Source of the DNA: Nomia melanderi
Taxonomy: Eukaryota; Arthropoda; Insecta; Hymenoptera; Halictidae
Assembly (NCBI RefSeq): GCF_051020985.1
Contig: NC_134999.1
Span: forward strand, 21,521,660 to 21,585,659
DNA length: 64,000 bases
Direction: 5' to 3'
The position numbers and the translations under genes are program-made. Of the stretch, positions 50,001 through 61,500 are shown piece by piece (position 1 is the first letter of the stretch; every line of letters begins with the position of its first letter). The notes under the pieces were generated by a model. It searched no databases. It was not told the origin of the DNA and worked only from the letters and a program-made list of their open reading frames with translations.

Positions 50001-52326
50001 CTGAATTGAGTATGGTCAAGCGTCTATTAGAGCACAGTAGTGTTCAGCAATTCCGGTACTTTAAAGTTCTCGTACAAGAGTTTCATGTAAAAGTGGATAT
50101 TGTATTTATTAATGCAATAATGGGATTGCTCGAGGCAAATGAAGCGAACGACGTAGAAGAAGTGGGTTGTAATTAAAATAATACCATATCAAATTAGGCC
50201 GACGTATTGTATAATTACTTTACGTATTATATTGGCATGTTTCAGGTTAAATTATTTAAAATCGACATGAAATTGGTCGACGAACCCTTAATGTATCACG
50301 TGAGTCTAATCACTACAGCAGAACAGAAAAATTTCTTCGATTTACTTCACTTCTCGCCGTTGAAGGTTTGCGTCCGATACTTTAGCGAAGCTTTTACTTA
50401 AACGAAGATTTTAAACTGCAATTTTTATACATTCTTTAGATACACATAAGTTTCTCGATGTCCGGTAGCAGTAGTGGACCGTCTGCAGTCCCTCAAGTAT
50501 TAAATGTATTGCTACAGGGGATTGGTGTCACATTAACCGATATCAATGACATCGTTTTCAAGTAATTAATCTCCGATAGTTAAATACGATAGATAACTGT
50601 TTTTATTGACTGGATTTTCTTCATTTTCATAGATTGGCATATTTTGAAAGGGATTACACTTTCATGACCACTAAACAACTTATTTCCGAGGCACAGATGC
50701 ATTATGTAGGCCAAGCAATTAAACAAGCGTACGTTCTTGTTTTGGGGCTTGATGTGATTGGCAATCCATACGGACTTGTGATTGGTACTGTGAAAGGTAT
50801 CGAAGACTTATTTTATGAACCTTTCCAAGGCGCTATACAAGGTCCTGGAGAATTTGCGGAAGGTCTACTTCTTGGTGTCAGAAGTATGTTAGGTCATACT
50901 GTTGGTGGAATGGCCGGAGCTGTTTCAAAAATCACCGGCGCCATGGGTACATTTAAACTTTCTTACTAAATACCGCCGACACCTTATATTCTAGCTTCAT
51001 TGCGCAACTATGTTATTTACGTACGTTAGGTAAAGGTCTAGCTGCTCTTACATTTGACAAGGATTATCAAAGAAAACGACAGGAACAGCTGAACAAGCAG
51101 CCTTCTAATTTGCCAGAAGGTCTTGCTCGAAGCGGTAAAGGTTTGGTAATGGTATGTGAAAACAAAGAATGGAAGTTAACTTGGTATTTCTTGAAAATGC
51201 GGAATGAGGAAGTTCATTATTAAAACTACATTAACAAACTAGGGGGTGGTTGATGGTGTAACCGGGGTCGTCATGAAACCTATATCAGGCGCTAAGGAAG
51301 AGGGGGTAGAAGGTTTCTTCAAAGGATTCGGTAAAGGTGTTGTTGGCCTTGTCACCAGACCAACTGCTGGTGTTATAGACTTTGCTAGCGGATCGCTTGG
51401 AGCAGTGAAACGGTATTATAGAAAATAATCAAATAATCTGTCGTATCAATTATGCGGTTATAACTGTAATTATATTTTAGAGCAACCGAATTAAATGAAG
51501 AAGTGAAGAGGACGAGGCCACCTAGATTCTTTCAGCCAGACAATTTGGTTAGGCCATATATAAGAGAAGAAGCTGAAGGACATAAGATTTTAACTGTATG
51601 TGCTTAATTTTTATAATCGTGTAATGATTCAGTCTCATATATAATTATTTCTGTAGGAATTAGAAAAAGGAAAATACGCGACCACTGATATCTATTTCTA
51701 TCACGTTTATATTTCTAAAGATGTCGTATTACTCACCGACAAAAGGATAGCATACTTGGAACATTGTGATTTATTCGGTGGCTGGAAGGTTAGTATATTT
51801 CTCATGAGACTTTCAATGAAATATAAAATAAGTGAAATCGTGAATATAAATATAAAACGATCTTCTAGGTGCATTGGGCGTACACGTGGCAAGAAATTGG
51901 TGAATTGCCAAACTTAATTGATAGAGGTATTCAAATTTCTGTTAAGGATGGAAGCAAAAGAAAAGCGCTTGGGAAAATATTTGGCAGCGGAGATCAATCA
52001 AAAATAATTCTAATACAAGATTACACTGCAAGACAGGTTAGTGGTCGAAACATGATTAACTCTCGGACTTCGAATGCTCCTACACTGTCACCTTTTAGAC
52101 AGAATTTTTTACGTTTACATAAAGTTGTATATCATGTACGCAACATAACATATATTCTACAATTGAATAAGTACGATTACAATCGTATAGTTGCATTCGC
52201 TGTTTGTGGATTAAATTAGAAGAAAAAGTATATAATTCTTTGGAAAAGTGTTTAACATGTTTCTTGTATCTTCCACAGCTTTTATATAATAAGATACAAG
52301 AGCAAATTAATCAATGCAGTTTATAA
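34364..52326 (+). CDS. Vps13: Vps13 (VPS13A/C-type bridge-like lipid transfer protein)
   Basis: VPS13 proteins form long hydrophobic grooves that carry bulk lipid between organelles at contact sites. Fifty-nine coding exons were traced with consistent phases. They sum to 9831 nt, or 3276 residues, matching the family (about 3200-3750). Start MVFESIVAELLNKVLGEY is the chorein signature. The extended RBG region follows. The VAB (Vps13 adaptor-binding) region lies around residues 2160-2560, the ATG2-C-like amphipathic helices around 2921-3123, and a PH-like domain near the C-terminus. Exon coordinates are in the four segment entries below. The absence of VPS13D/B features and the start sequence favour the single insect orthologue of VPS13A/C. 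Orthology is inferred from remembered family sequences; the family assignment is certain. Confidence 0.96.
35031..35060. repeat. (TTA)n microsatellite
   Basis: Trinucleotide run in Vps13 intron 1. Confidence 0.85.
38158..43102 (+). other. Vps13: Vps13 exons 13-32: central RBG region
   Basis: Exons: 38158-38341, 38427-38515, 38594-38723, 38798-39030, 39113-39250, 39333-39480, 39561-39778, 39875-40030, 40105-40239, 40319-40491, 40562-40860, 40935-41071, 41144-41432, 41519-41787, 41857-41979, 42058-42160, 42242-42388, 42486-42682, 42752-42889, 42983-43102 (residues about 734-1875). Repeated beta-rich segments such as FEILQLEAEMLQRTYD and LNLGS-type strands are seen. Exon 21 has an Ala-rich helix (AIKDASAAAAEAAK). 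Confidence 0.9.
46109..46149. repeat. Polypyrimidine T/C-rich tract
   Basis: Runs of T with CTTTT units in the Vps13 intron after exon 40, far from its acceptor. Confidence 0.8.
46269..46305. repeat. (GAT)n microsatellite
   Basis: About twelve GAT/GAC units in a Vps13 intron; open as Asp runs by composition only. Confidence 0.85.
46886..46951 (+). other. Candidate 66-nt cassette exon of Vps13
   Basis: Between exons 41 and 42, a segment after CTGTCTTTCAG and before GTGACG reads 22 codons in phase 0 at both ends, giving a basic peptide (NLLCVRKPHR then QRAEYRKKKARS). It is more GC-rich than the surrounding AT-rich intron. Inclusion would keep the frame. The donor is only moderate and no family counterpart is known to me. 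Confidence 0.4.
47438..47482. repeat. (GT)n-like microsatellite
   Basis: Imperfect GT/ATGCGT run in the same long Vps13 intron. Confidence 0.7.
48942..52326 (+). other. Vps13: Vps13 exons 46-59: ATG2-C-like and PH-like C-terminus
   Basis: Exons: 48942-49053, 49117-49355, 49457-49619, 49701-49917, 49986-50161, 50246-50365, 50440-50561, 50633-50946, 51030-51151, 51243-51412, 51481-51595, 51657-51788, 51869-52036, 52279-52326. Exons 53-55 encode the conserved glycine-rich amphipathic region (GLDVIGNPYGLVIG, EPFQGAIQGPGEFAEG, FKGFGKGVVGLVTRPTAG). Exons 57-58 encode the PH-like fold (VVLLTDKRIAYLE). The last exon is 15 codons long (LLYNKIQEQINQCSL). If the last intron were retained, the frame would stay open 61 more codons, to 52219. 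Confidence 0.93.
49361..49388. repeat. (TTA)n microsatellite
   Basis: Trinucleotide run directly after the donor of Vps13 exon 47. Confidence 0.85.
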
Positions 52327-53665
52327 TACTGGCAATGAAAAGGATAAAAGCAAATGACACATATAACGCATAATTAAATACTTAAATACAATTAATTATA
52401 CTGATAGTGCCTGGCATTATAAACTTATATTAAGCTTTGCAAGCGAAAGTGCATAAATTCTATACACCGTAAAAGGTTTTTCTACAAATACAGATTACAA
52501 GACTGATATTAAATTGGGGTCAACCGAAATTACAGAAAAGTCAGTATGTAGCATTATTCTTATTATAATACGATTTTAATTGAAAATTTATATATTTGTA
52601 TTATCGATTACTACCTTTTTTATCAAATAATATGCTGGTTTTAAATTCCTGTATATTATTTGTTTTACACAGCATGAAATCGTTGTTGCAGTATTCTTTA
52701 TTGCTGAATGTACTACGAGCACGCAACAGAAGCGTACATACAATTCTTATGATGTATAATTTATACATACATACATACATACATGCATACATATACACAC
52801 TCGTATACAAACATGCAGCATACATATACACATACATACATACATATGTACATACTTAAGAATGTAAACTTAAACGCACATGCCACGTTCGATTACACTT
52901 TTGTATGTACCTGTTTAAGTGTTTTATCATTACACATATACGTACAGAGTATTTCTAATTAAAATGTGCATCATCTTACATGATAGTTTTTCTTCGATAT
53001 TGAATAATAAGTTTAAGTACTTCCTTGTACAGTACTATCTAGTATTTTATAGAATTTGTTACTTATTATTTGGTATACAGTATCGATCAGTCGTACCAGT
53101 AATTTATATCAGTCATATTTCCTACATTACGTATTGCGTACAAATATGTGTAGTAGTGTATATGTATATATATATATATAGAAATAATCTGTACGATTAA
53201 TTGTTCTGAAATGCAAACGTGATCGATTATGTTTTCCATGGTTTATAAAATTAAAAATACGTTGTTATTAAAACAAGATGTAACTATATTATAATATATT
53301 ATTTGTATAAATGAAATGTACTATGCAAAGATGATTAAAATACCTGTTGCTTTCTATTACTTGTTTTATATTCGACTTTCGTTACTTCGTCATTAAATTA
53401 TTTCTGTATTATCACATTGTATTTGATGTATTCCAAATGATTGTGTTTTGATTTTATAATGCACTCACTTGTTCATTCATAAATGTTCTCATATTTTATA
53501 TCTATATTCAGTTTTTATAGAAGGAAAATTTACAACGCAAGAAGCGATGTTACGATTTTATGTTCATTAACATAGTAAATTTCATATACACGTTTATTCG
53601 GTACTCCAAACGCAGTGCAATAACGTTGACTCAAATATTTAATAGTGTGTATTATCAGTTATCCG
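52327..53665. other. Vps13 3' UTR and spacer; Lifeguard 5' UTR
   Basis: Very AT-rich, no coding sequence recognised. Contains a (TACA)n-type microsatellite at about 52762-52855 and a TA run at 53162-53180. Confidence 0.6.
52762..52855. repeat. (TACA)n compound microsatellite
   Basis: ATACATACATAC units interrupted by ATGC and TATACAC segments. Confidence 0.85.
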
Positions 53666-55024
53666 ATGCAAGGAAATCAAGCAGTTCAGCAACTTATATC
53701 AGGCCCACCGCAATTACCATCTTTGTACAGCGGACAAAAAATTAAGACAGTGAGTAACAAAACACAGAGCAATTGGTACATATTACGCTAATTAATTTTA
53801 TTATTACTATTAGGGACCATATACTGTTACTGTCACCGATGAAATGGTAGCACAAAGAGAAAGAGAAAACCAAGAATTATATAGAGCATGGCGTGAGCAA
53901 CAACAAGGAGGAACGATGGGACCAGGTGGAGATGCATCCAATTATGTAGGAGACTTTAAACAGGAAGAAGTGAGAAGAAGCTTCATTAGAAAAGTCTTTC
54001 TAATACTAACGCTTCAGTTGATATTCACCACGTCCGTTATAGCAATTTTTCTTTTTGTGTCAGTATTACAAATTAATAACATTATAGTAACATTGTTTTC
54101 AATAATCCATCTAACAGTTGTTTTACTCATGTTTCAGCGATGCTGCAAAAAAGTTCATGATACTATATTGGTGGTTATGGATTATAGCCTTGTAGGTGAA
54201 TTAGTTTCCGACTATAACGAATTTTCAATCAATCAATCAAATCAATTACTATATTATTTATTATTTCTTTCAGTATATGCTTTACTATTTCTTATTGCGC
54301 CGTATCTTGCTCTGTACGTGCTAGACGCACAACGCCTTGTAATTATATACTGTTATGCAAATTGGTAAGATAAATAATGATATTGATTGAATCGATCATT
54401 ATATGAGAAGGAGAGGAAGAAGCATTAAATGTTATAATTTGCAGACAATAGCCCTTTCATATTTAGCTGCATTTGCGTCTGTCTCATACGAGACTGAAAT
54501 TGTCTTGATGGCATTAGGTATGACATCAATGATGGCATTTGGAATTGGTCTTTTAGCAACATGTTTGAAGGTATTTTTAATATTACAAGGATCAAAGAGA
54601 ACTACATTATTTTATACGACCTAACAATGTTACAGTTTGATTTAACTATGAGGACAGGACTCATGATGATTGCTGGATTGGCTTCTATACTTGGCATTAC
54701 TGTAATGATGATAATACTAATTTTTACATATATTAAAGTATTACACGTAATCATTTCTGTTATAGGAATGATCATGTTGTCAATGGTTAATATGAAAGAA
54801 ATATTTACTTCTTATATATATATTTTACTCTAACAGTGAGAGATAACATTTTTTTACTTTATACATTTTAGTATCTGTATTTTGATGTGCAAACAATTAT
54901 GGGTGGACGAAGGATAGAGATACATCCCGATGAAGTTGTATTTGCAACAGTTCAAATTTACGTGGACATAGTGCTGTTGTACCAATATATTTTAATGTTC
55001 ATGGGTTTAATGCATGATCAATGA
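53666..55024 (+). CDS. Lifeguard/TMBIM family protein (BAX-inhibitor-1-like membrane calcium channel)
   Basis: Lifeguard proteins are seven-helix Golgi, ER or lysosomal membrane proteins that leak calcium and restrain apoptosis. Seven exons: 53666-53749, 53814-54058, 54138-54191, 54274-54364, 54445-54570, 54636-54785 and 54872-55024; 903 nt, 300 residues. The short Gln/Pro-rich cytosolic N-terminus is followed by EEVRRSFIRKVFLILTLQL (start of TM1). Next comes VDAAKKFMILYWWLWIIAF, then RARRTTPCNYILLCKL (the RRxxPxNYI family motif) and TIALSYLAAFASVSYETE. At the C-terminus are YFDVQTIMGGRRIEIHPDE and VQIYVDIVLLYQY, with the paired aspartates typical of the family. Exons 2-4 read correctly only with donors GTCAGT (54059) and GTAGGT (54192); the unspliced frame is open but is wrong. 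AATAAA lies at 55111. Which Lifeguard paralogue it is cannot be settled here. Confidence 0.93.
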
Positions 55025-56674
55025 GAATAACGGATGGCGATAATGATTCTACTATTTCATATATGATATTTCTTATTTTTATTATTATCTATGAAATTAA
55101 CATACATGGTAATAAAAATGATTGTTAACAAAAACATGGAATATGATTTACATTTATTTATATCATAATTTACCATCCCCTTGGAAAGTGCCTTCAACGG
55201 TACCAATAAGTACCGTAGTTTGAAATTTCTCCATCGATAAGAAACAATTCTGCGTATTAAATCTGTAGGAGATTGAGTGTTTCCTCTGTAGGTGGCTCCA
55301 CTCGATTATTGCATTATTTCTTTACCTATGAAGGGAAAATTCGATTGTCACGACCTCTTGACAGTCGGTGTTCATTGTAATCGCGCATTCTGCAACAAGT
55401 TGCGGTCTGTCAGAGGCGTGTCAAATCCATCGGAGAAGCAGACGGCATTGGTTTCAAAGAAATAAATAATTTTTCTGTTATTCGATACGTAATTTCTCGG
55501 AAAAGTTCAATTGTTTCAATATTTTCTGTAATTGATTAAAAACATTTCATTTTCGACTGTTTGTCTATATTTAATTTAATAACACGCGAATCTGTTTCGA
55601 ATAAAGTTATCACAGAAATTAATCTTTTTGATCATGAAAGATAGTTTATTCGAGTATTTTACATTATTATAATTGATATGTTAAAAGGTTTTCTATTTAC
55701 TAGACAATAATCGGTTACTCTAGAATGAAGTGAAAGTTTATTTAATCGACTTTTAGGATAAGTAACTCAAGGCCGATCGTCATAGTTCAAATGAACTTTA
55801 ACGCGGTTGATAGAAGTACTAGTAGATTAAAAGAAATCAAGATAGCCAGTCTATTTGTAGATAACTCGATATAATTTCGGAAATATTATTCTTCAGTGGT
55901 CACTTCTATAGAAATAGAATGGGTGTTAATAATTGTAAAGGACTTGCTCCAGGGAGTTCAAGGATCATACCAAGAAAATCATCGAAAACAGGTTTAAATT
56001 ATTTCTTCTTTTTACTAATAGAAATACATATATAGAATCAATATAAAATCAACGATAAGTACGCATGTACCTAATGCAATGCGTTTATAGACCGTGGCTA
56101 TTGTGGCGCTAGATTCTATTATAAAATTTCACAATTACAACTTTTTCTGTTTATAGAAGCTTTTTTATTGAATCATATGGAAATAATATTGAAGAAATTT
56201 CATACAATTTGAAAACACGTAATTACAGTAGAAAATTGCATCGATCTTTATTACGAAATATTACGAGTATTTCGACCGATTGATTTTCCCATTACTAACC
56301 GATGATTCAGAGCGTGACGCGATAGAAATCTTTCCTGTTTATTACTTTTATCTTTATCCTTGTTTACTAAGCAACTGGCAAAATACCGACAATGTTGTAA
56401 GAGTATGTCCAACATCCATACATGTATGGAAAGATGGGTTGCGTTCTAACTTGCATATGTTTCTCTGTATACGTGTACATGTACATGTATGCCTATGTAC
56501 GTTTCTACGTGTGTAACTTACCTACAATGCCGTGTACCAGTTCCTCCCAAAACAGTAGATTTTCCTTAAAGAAAACTCAATGCTAGATCTAAAAAACTTG
56601 GCCGACTTCGATTAAATGGAAACTTGTAGTAACAAGACGATTAATGGTATAATGATTCAACGCAAGGCAACGAT
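55025..56674. other. Intergenic, no gene seen
   Basis: After the Lifeguard 3' UTR (AATAAA 55111-55116) the stretch to AIFM3 is AT-rich with no conserved coding frame. It probably includes the AIFM3 promoter. Confidence 0.55.
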
Positions 56675-59100
56675 ATGTGCTCGTATGCTGCGAAACATTT
56701 GACACGATCAGTGTACAGTACGATCTGTCACCTTCGTTCGAAAATACATCAAACGAAAATGTCAGAATTCAAATCCGAAAGAAAGTCTTATATTTGCAGT
56801 GAGTGTAACAAACCGAAAGAAGATATTAGATGGTCGTGTAATAATTTAAAATGTTGTTGTAGTTGTGAGTTGTGACTCCTCGTTCGTATGCCCGCGATGT
56901 CGTTACCGATATATCTATATAATAAAGTCATTATCTAACTACTAATATTCCACATATTTAGTAACCGATCACTAAACATGTATATTCGTGTCAATCTATA
57001 ATCAGAACAATGTATATTCATTGTAGGTAAACCAGAAAAGTACGATTACATCGAAGATGTGGTGTGCAAGGAATCGGATATCAAGGAAAATGAAATGAAA
57101 TTGTTACCTCTCGGAGATGCTGGTGATAAAATCTTGTTGATTAAACAGAAGGGCGAGTTGCATGCTATAGGTACAAAGTGTACACACTACGGAGCTCTCC
57201 TTCATACGGGAGCATTAGGGGATGGAAGAGTAAGGTGTCCATGGCACGGTGCATGTTTCAACATTAAAACAGGGGATATAGAAGATTATCCAGGCCTAGA
57301 TTCTTTGCCATGTTACAAAGTATTCTAATAATTCTTATACGACGATAATTCTTTATAGATAATGCTATTGTAAGCGTGTCATTACAATGCACTTCATTCG
57401 ATGAAACAGGTGAACGTGGACGACAGTGGACTCGTACGCGTCAAAGCTGACCGTAAAGAGCTAGGTCTAAATAGACGTGTAAAGAAAATGTGCACACAAG
57501 ACAAGAATAATCAAACTACCGTTGTAATTGTTGGAGGAGGACCAGCTGGTGCAACTTGTGCCGAATCTTTACGACAAGAGGACTTTACAGGAAATATAAT
57601 CATGGTCTGTAAAGAGAATGTAGTTCCATACGACAGAGTGAAGGTATCCAAAGTTTTGGATTTCGACGTTGAACAAGCAGCTTTAAGGCCACAATCGTTT
57701 TACAAGAACCATAATATTGAGATTAAACTGGGCATAGAAGCTACAGGTAACAACCCCGTAAGAAGTCGTTCGATTCGATTCATTTATAAATTATTACTTG
57801 TTGCAGGTTTGAACACGAGCGAAAATATAGTCCACTTAAGTAACAATGAAAAACTCGCATATAATTACTTATTTATTTGCACTGGAAGCAAACCCAGGAT
57901 ACCTGATATACCCGGTGTTAATTTATCCAATATTTATGCGTTACGAGATTATACCGATTCCGGTGCCATACAATCGCAACTGTCGGTGAAAAAACACGTT
58001 GTAATACTTGGATTAGGATTTATTGGCATGGAAGCAGCTGCTTATTGCGTGGGTAAATCCGCGTCAGTGACTATAATAGGAAGAGGTGCAGCCCCTCTAC
58101 AAGCAGTTTTTGGTACAACGATTGGTAACAGGGTTAAAGAAGAATTCGAAGGAAAAGGTACTCTTTTCTGCCTTTTCTATTTATATAAGAAACACTGTAC
58201 TAAATTAAATTGAGAACAATCGATCATTCCGTTGAAGGTATTAAGTTTCTGTTTGGGAATAATATTACACAGTTCATTGCAAAAGCGGATGAGAAAAATG
58301 ATGTAGGTTCAGTTCTGCTTACCGATGGTACAGTACTTCCAGCTGATATAGTTATTATCGGAATTGGGTGTACGTTTTATACCGATTGGATAAAAGATTC
58401 TTCCATCCGAATGTTAGAAGACGGTAGCATAATGGTCGATAAGGTGCAGCATATTCACAGAAAAGTGTTAATTCTCAGGATGGTAATTGTCAAATAATCA
58501 ATGTACCCTATTTATTTGTAGCATTTAAGAACAAACGTGGAAAATATATACGCGGGCGGTGACATCGCGTATGCACCATTGTTTGGTTCTGATGCCATTT
58601 CGGCCGCAGTGGGTCACTACCCCTTAGCACATTACCATGGGAAAATAGCAGCATTAAATATATGTGATAAAAATGTACCATTAAATACGATTCCGTTCTT
58701 CTGGACAACTTTATTTGGCAAAAGTTATCGGTATGCAGGTATGTACGTTCGTTATTCTTTCGATAAACAGAAATTAATGAATTCGATGTCGAAACGCTAA
58801 ATAATCGTGGGAACTTGTACTACAAGTGTTATACTTGCAGGGTATGGAAAGCCAGACAAAATAAAGATTTATGGTTCTTTAGAAAAATTGGAATTTTTTG
58901 CATATTACATTAAAGATGGTAAAGTTATTGGAATGAGTAGCGTAGGAGCAGACCCTGTTGTCGCAGATTTTGCAAATTTCTTACACGAAGGAAAATCATT
59001 AACAGAGACAATAATTAATAAAAATCCACTTGGTTGGATAAGAAACAAACCCAAGGATTTAGTTGAACGCTTCCAAAACGAAATTACAACAGATCCATAA
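56675..59100 (+). CDS. AIFM3: Apoptosis-inducing factor 3 (Rieske + FAD/NAD oxidoreductase)
   Basis: AIFM3 is a mitochondrial flavoprotein with an N-terminal Rieske [2Fe-2S] domain. Seven exons: 56675-56864, 57027-57319, 57410-57746, 57807-58157, 58238-58443, 58522-58738 and 58841-59100; 617 residues. Rieske ligands are C115/H117 (KCTHYG) and C134/H137 (RCPWHGACFN). The FAD motif is GGGPAG (203-208), the NAD motif GLGFIG (342-347) and the second FAD motif IYAGGDIA (471-473 for GGD). The C-terminal part has TTLFGKSYRYAGYG. The first 28 residues (MCSYAAKHLTRSVYSTICHL onward) have no acidic residue and several basic ones, fitting a mitochondrial presequence. An alternative start at M29 (56759) would omit it. 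Residues 41-64 hold seven cysteines (see findings). The acceptor of exon 5 (CCGTTGAAG) is weak but required by frame and homology. AATAAA at 59242. Confidence 0.94.
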
Positions 59101-59241
59101 ATAAATGGATGCTGGTAAAAAAAAAAGAAAGAAAGTCGTGTACTTATGTCGTTAATAGACTAGTTCTAGTCTTTGGACATTCTTTGATATTGCATTTTGA
59201 AATGTATTTTCAGTATTATATACTTTGATTTGTTATCGTGA

Positions 59242-59247
59242 AATAAA
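59242..59247 (+). promoter_or_regulatory. Polyadenylation signal AATAAA (AIFM3)
   Basis: It lies about 140 bp beyond the AIFM3 stop, before the convergent MRPL57 gene. Confidence 0.6.
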
Positions 59248-59432
59248 ATGATGATTTTTTAAATAATTTTCCTCAAATTCATCAACTTTATGACCAGAGA
59301 ATATTAAAATATGTTGTGTAACCCGAAGAATAATATACGATTGTTGATATTTCAAATTCGACACGGATGAGATACATTTAATTACAATGAAACAAACTAG
59401 ATATTATCTATTAAATATGAATAAAATATACA

Positions 59433-59970
59433 TTAGTCCCAAGCTTCGTTCTGCACATAATAATTTAATCGATCCTTGGTAGTAATTCGTCTGTTGAATC
59501 TTGAATTCTTTTCTTCTTGTTGATCCTTTAGCACTTTTTCGAATCTCGCTCGTTTAAATTCTTTCATGTGACCATGGGATTGTTCGATAGTGAGATAAGG
59601 ATGCCTTAACAATAGCATATTACGTTCTTCTCTATCGAGATCCCGTTTAAAGCACATCATATCGTAGTAGGATGGTTCCATCTCTTTACGGTGTTTCCTG
59701 TATGTACGGAATGCACGTGTGTACCATTAACTCTGCTATTCACGAAATCCATTTAATTTATGTACAAATTCTTTAATAAAAACAACGAAAGCTTGCATAA
59801 GACATTCATAGAGTATTCGGCAAGCATGGTGAACGAGGTTAAGTTATTATTCATTTCAGCGACTGACACAACTTTGCGAGGAATGATTGTACGTACCCTC
59901 TAAACCGATAAGGGATTTTATGAACGTATATTTTATAGAGTTGATTAGAAAGTATTCCCGTGATACGCAT
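59433..59970 (-). CDS. MRPL57: Mitochondrial large ribosomal subunit protein mL63 (MRPL57)
   Basis: mL63 (formerly MRP63) is a small metazoan-type protein of the mitochondrial 39S subunit. Two exons: 59897-59970 (MRITGILSNQLYKIYVHKI onward) and 59433-59697, joined in phase 2 (GAGG then GTACGT; ACATACAG then GAAAC); 112 residues, against about 102 in human. The match is by pattern. GKHR follows a short basic N-terminus, then come a helix with RDLDREERNMLLL, HPYLTIEQSHGHMKEFKRA (the PYMTREQERGH-like block) and a C-terminal RFNRRITTKDRLNYYV segment ending near a tryptophan. The N-terminal basic segment can serve as mitochondrial import signal. The frame stays open to an ATG at 60138, but the shorter start fits the family better. 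Convergent with AIFM3. Confidence 0.85.
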
Positions 59971-60111
59971 GTTAATCGTAGGTTCTTTTCTCGATTCAAC
60001 GGCACTTGGACGGCTGTACGGTAACTTGTTATTTCTTCGAAGAAGGAAATGATAAAACGCGCGAGCAGGTAAACAATGATTACCGATCTGGAAATTCACG
60101 CGGAGAGACAG

Positions 60112-60345
60112 TGGCGCCATCCGCGGCAGAATGCTCAAGCTGCTAGACGAATGTTATCGATGCGAAGTGTTCGTATGTTCACGCACAGATGGCGCTACAG
60201 TCGCTCCTCTGACTTTCCACATCGGTAACACTTGTCTACCAGTTTGGGCGTTTCGCCACGAGTGGCGCCACCATCCGTCCCTCCGATTTTCCACATCGGT
60301 AACATTCGTCTACCGGTTTGAGGGTTTCGCCACGGATGGCGCCAC
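60112..60345. repeat. Tandem ~74-bp repeat with four TGGCGC boxes
   Basis: Two full copies (60188-60261 and 60262-60334) and the start of a third share CCACATCGGTAACA, GTCTACC and GTTTCGCCACG blocks. TGGCGC occurs at 60112, 60190, 60263 and 60337. The copy at 60190 reads AGATGGCGCTAC, close to the insect CTCF core as I recall it. It lies just upstream of the MRPL57 5' end. An insulator or promoter role is inference. Confidence 0.6.
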
Positions 60346-60991
60346 CGATCGTGAAAAGGAAGGCGGGATTTTTAAAATTGATCATCTCGACGGCTTTTTA
60401 ATATTAAATTAGACACGACTATTCTCCGTTATTAATGAGATAATTATTAAATATGAGATATTTGACAATGAACAATCAGCGGTAACATTTAGATTCGTTA
60501 GACGAGGAAAACTTCCAACTTTGTCCCGAACTCTAAAAAGGAAGAAAAAGAAAAGGTCCCAGGAATGATCCCAGCAATAATCGTTCTTACCAAGAGATTC
60601 ATAGGCGTACAATCTAACGCGTAAGGTGTCGACGATGCAGCGTAACGAACCGACACTCGTCGAGGGATCGGATAAAGTGACGGGGGTATAAACTCGGGTG
60701 TCCATGAAAGAATCGATCTATTTTATAGCATCTCAAATTCAAGACAAAAAAGAAAAGGTGATTCTTATAATTAATAACAAACACGTTGTCAAATTACGAA
60801 GGAGGTTCACGCATTCGGTTCCCGCGATAAGACGCGAGACTATTTTGGTTTTCGTGGCCACTGCTTCCGCATCTCGCGCCGTTTATCCGCCTGTCTAGCC
60901 GTCTCTCTACCACCGGCGTGTTTCCGCCGTCGAGTCACGAGTGCTTCTCCTCGTTTGCCATTGAGAAATCGGTCGACGAAAAAGACTCGGG

Positions 60992-61030
60992 TGAAGAAGA
61001 AGAAGAAGAAGAAGAAGAAGAGAGAGAGAG
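60992..61030. repeat. (GAA)n / GA-rich microsatellite
   Basis: About ten GAA units followed by GA repeats. Confidence 0.85.
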
Positions 61031-61310
61031 TAGACGAAATAGAAAATTTGCCGATAGATTTTCGTTGGTGTTCGTCGAAATGTTGGACGAGTGGTGCATC
61101 CACGCGGGGTACGGCAGACAGATCGGCTAGACAGGCGGATGAACGAATCGTTCGAACAAATGATGGACTGTGTATGCTATCTCAAAGCTGTGGCTGGCTT
61201 TCTCCTAAATCTCACGGTGTACGCGCAACAAATTCCTCTTCCACTTTCCCCTGTTTGAAATATAAATCGCATTTGAAATCCATTCTGCTTCGACACCCCT
61301 CATCAACCCC

Positions 61311-61365
61311 TCGATCGGATCGGATCGGATCGGAACGGATCGGATCGGATCGGATCGGATCGGAC
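61311..61365. repeat. (GGATC)n pentanucleotide repeat
   Basis: About ten GGATC units with one GGAAC variant. Confidence 0.88.
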
Positions 61366-61436
61366 CGCATTCGATCACGTCGAATCGCATATAATCGTTC
61401 CCGAGCGCGCGCTTGCGCCGCGTCGCGTCGAACAAC

Positions 61437-61500
61437 AAATACGAATACGAATACGAATACAAATACGAGTACGAGTACGAATACGAATATCTACGAATAC
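61437..61500. repeat. (GAATAC)n hexanucleotide repeat
   Basis: About ten units, with GAGTAC and AAATAC variants in the middle. Confidence 0.88.

Noticed and set aside
53844..54368. 174-residue unspliced reading of the Lifeguard gene
   Set aside because: Reading through two introns gives a non-family sequence after FLFV. Splicing at GTCAGT and GTAGGT restores the RRxxPxNYI motif and all seven helices.
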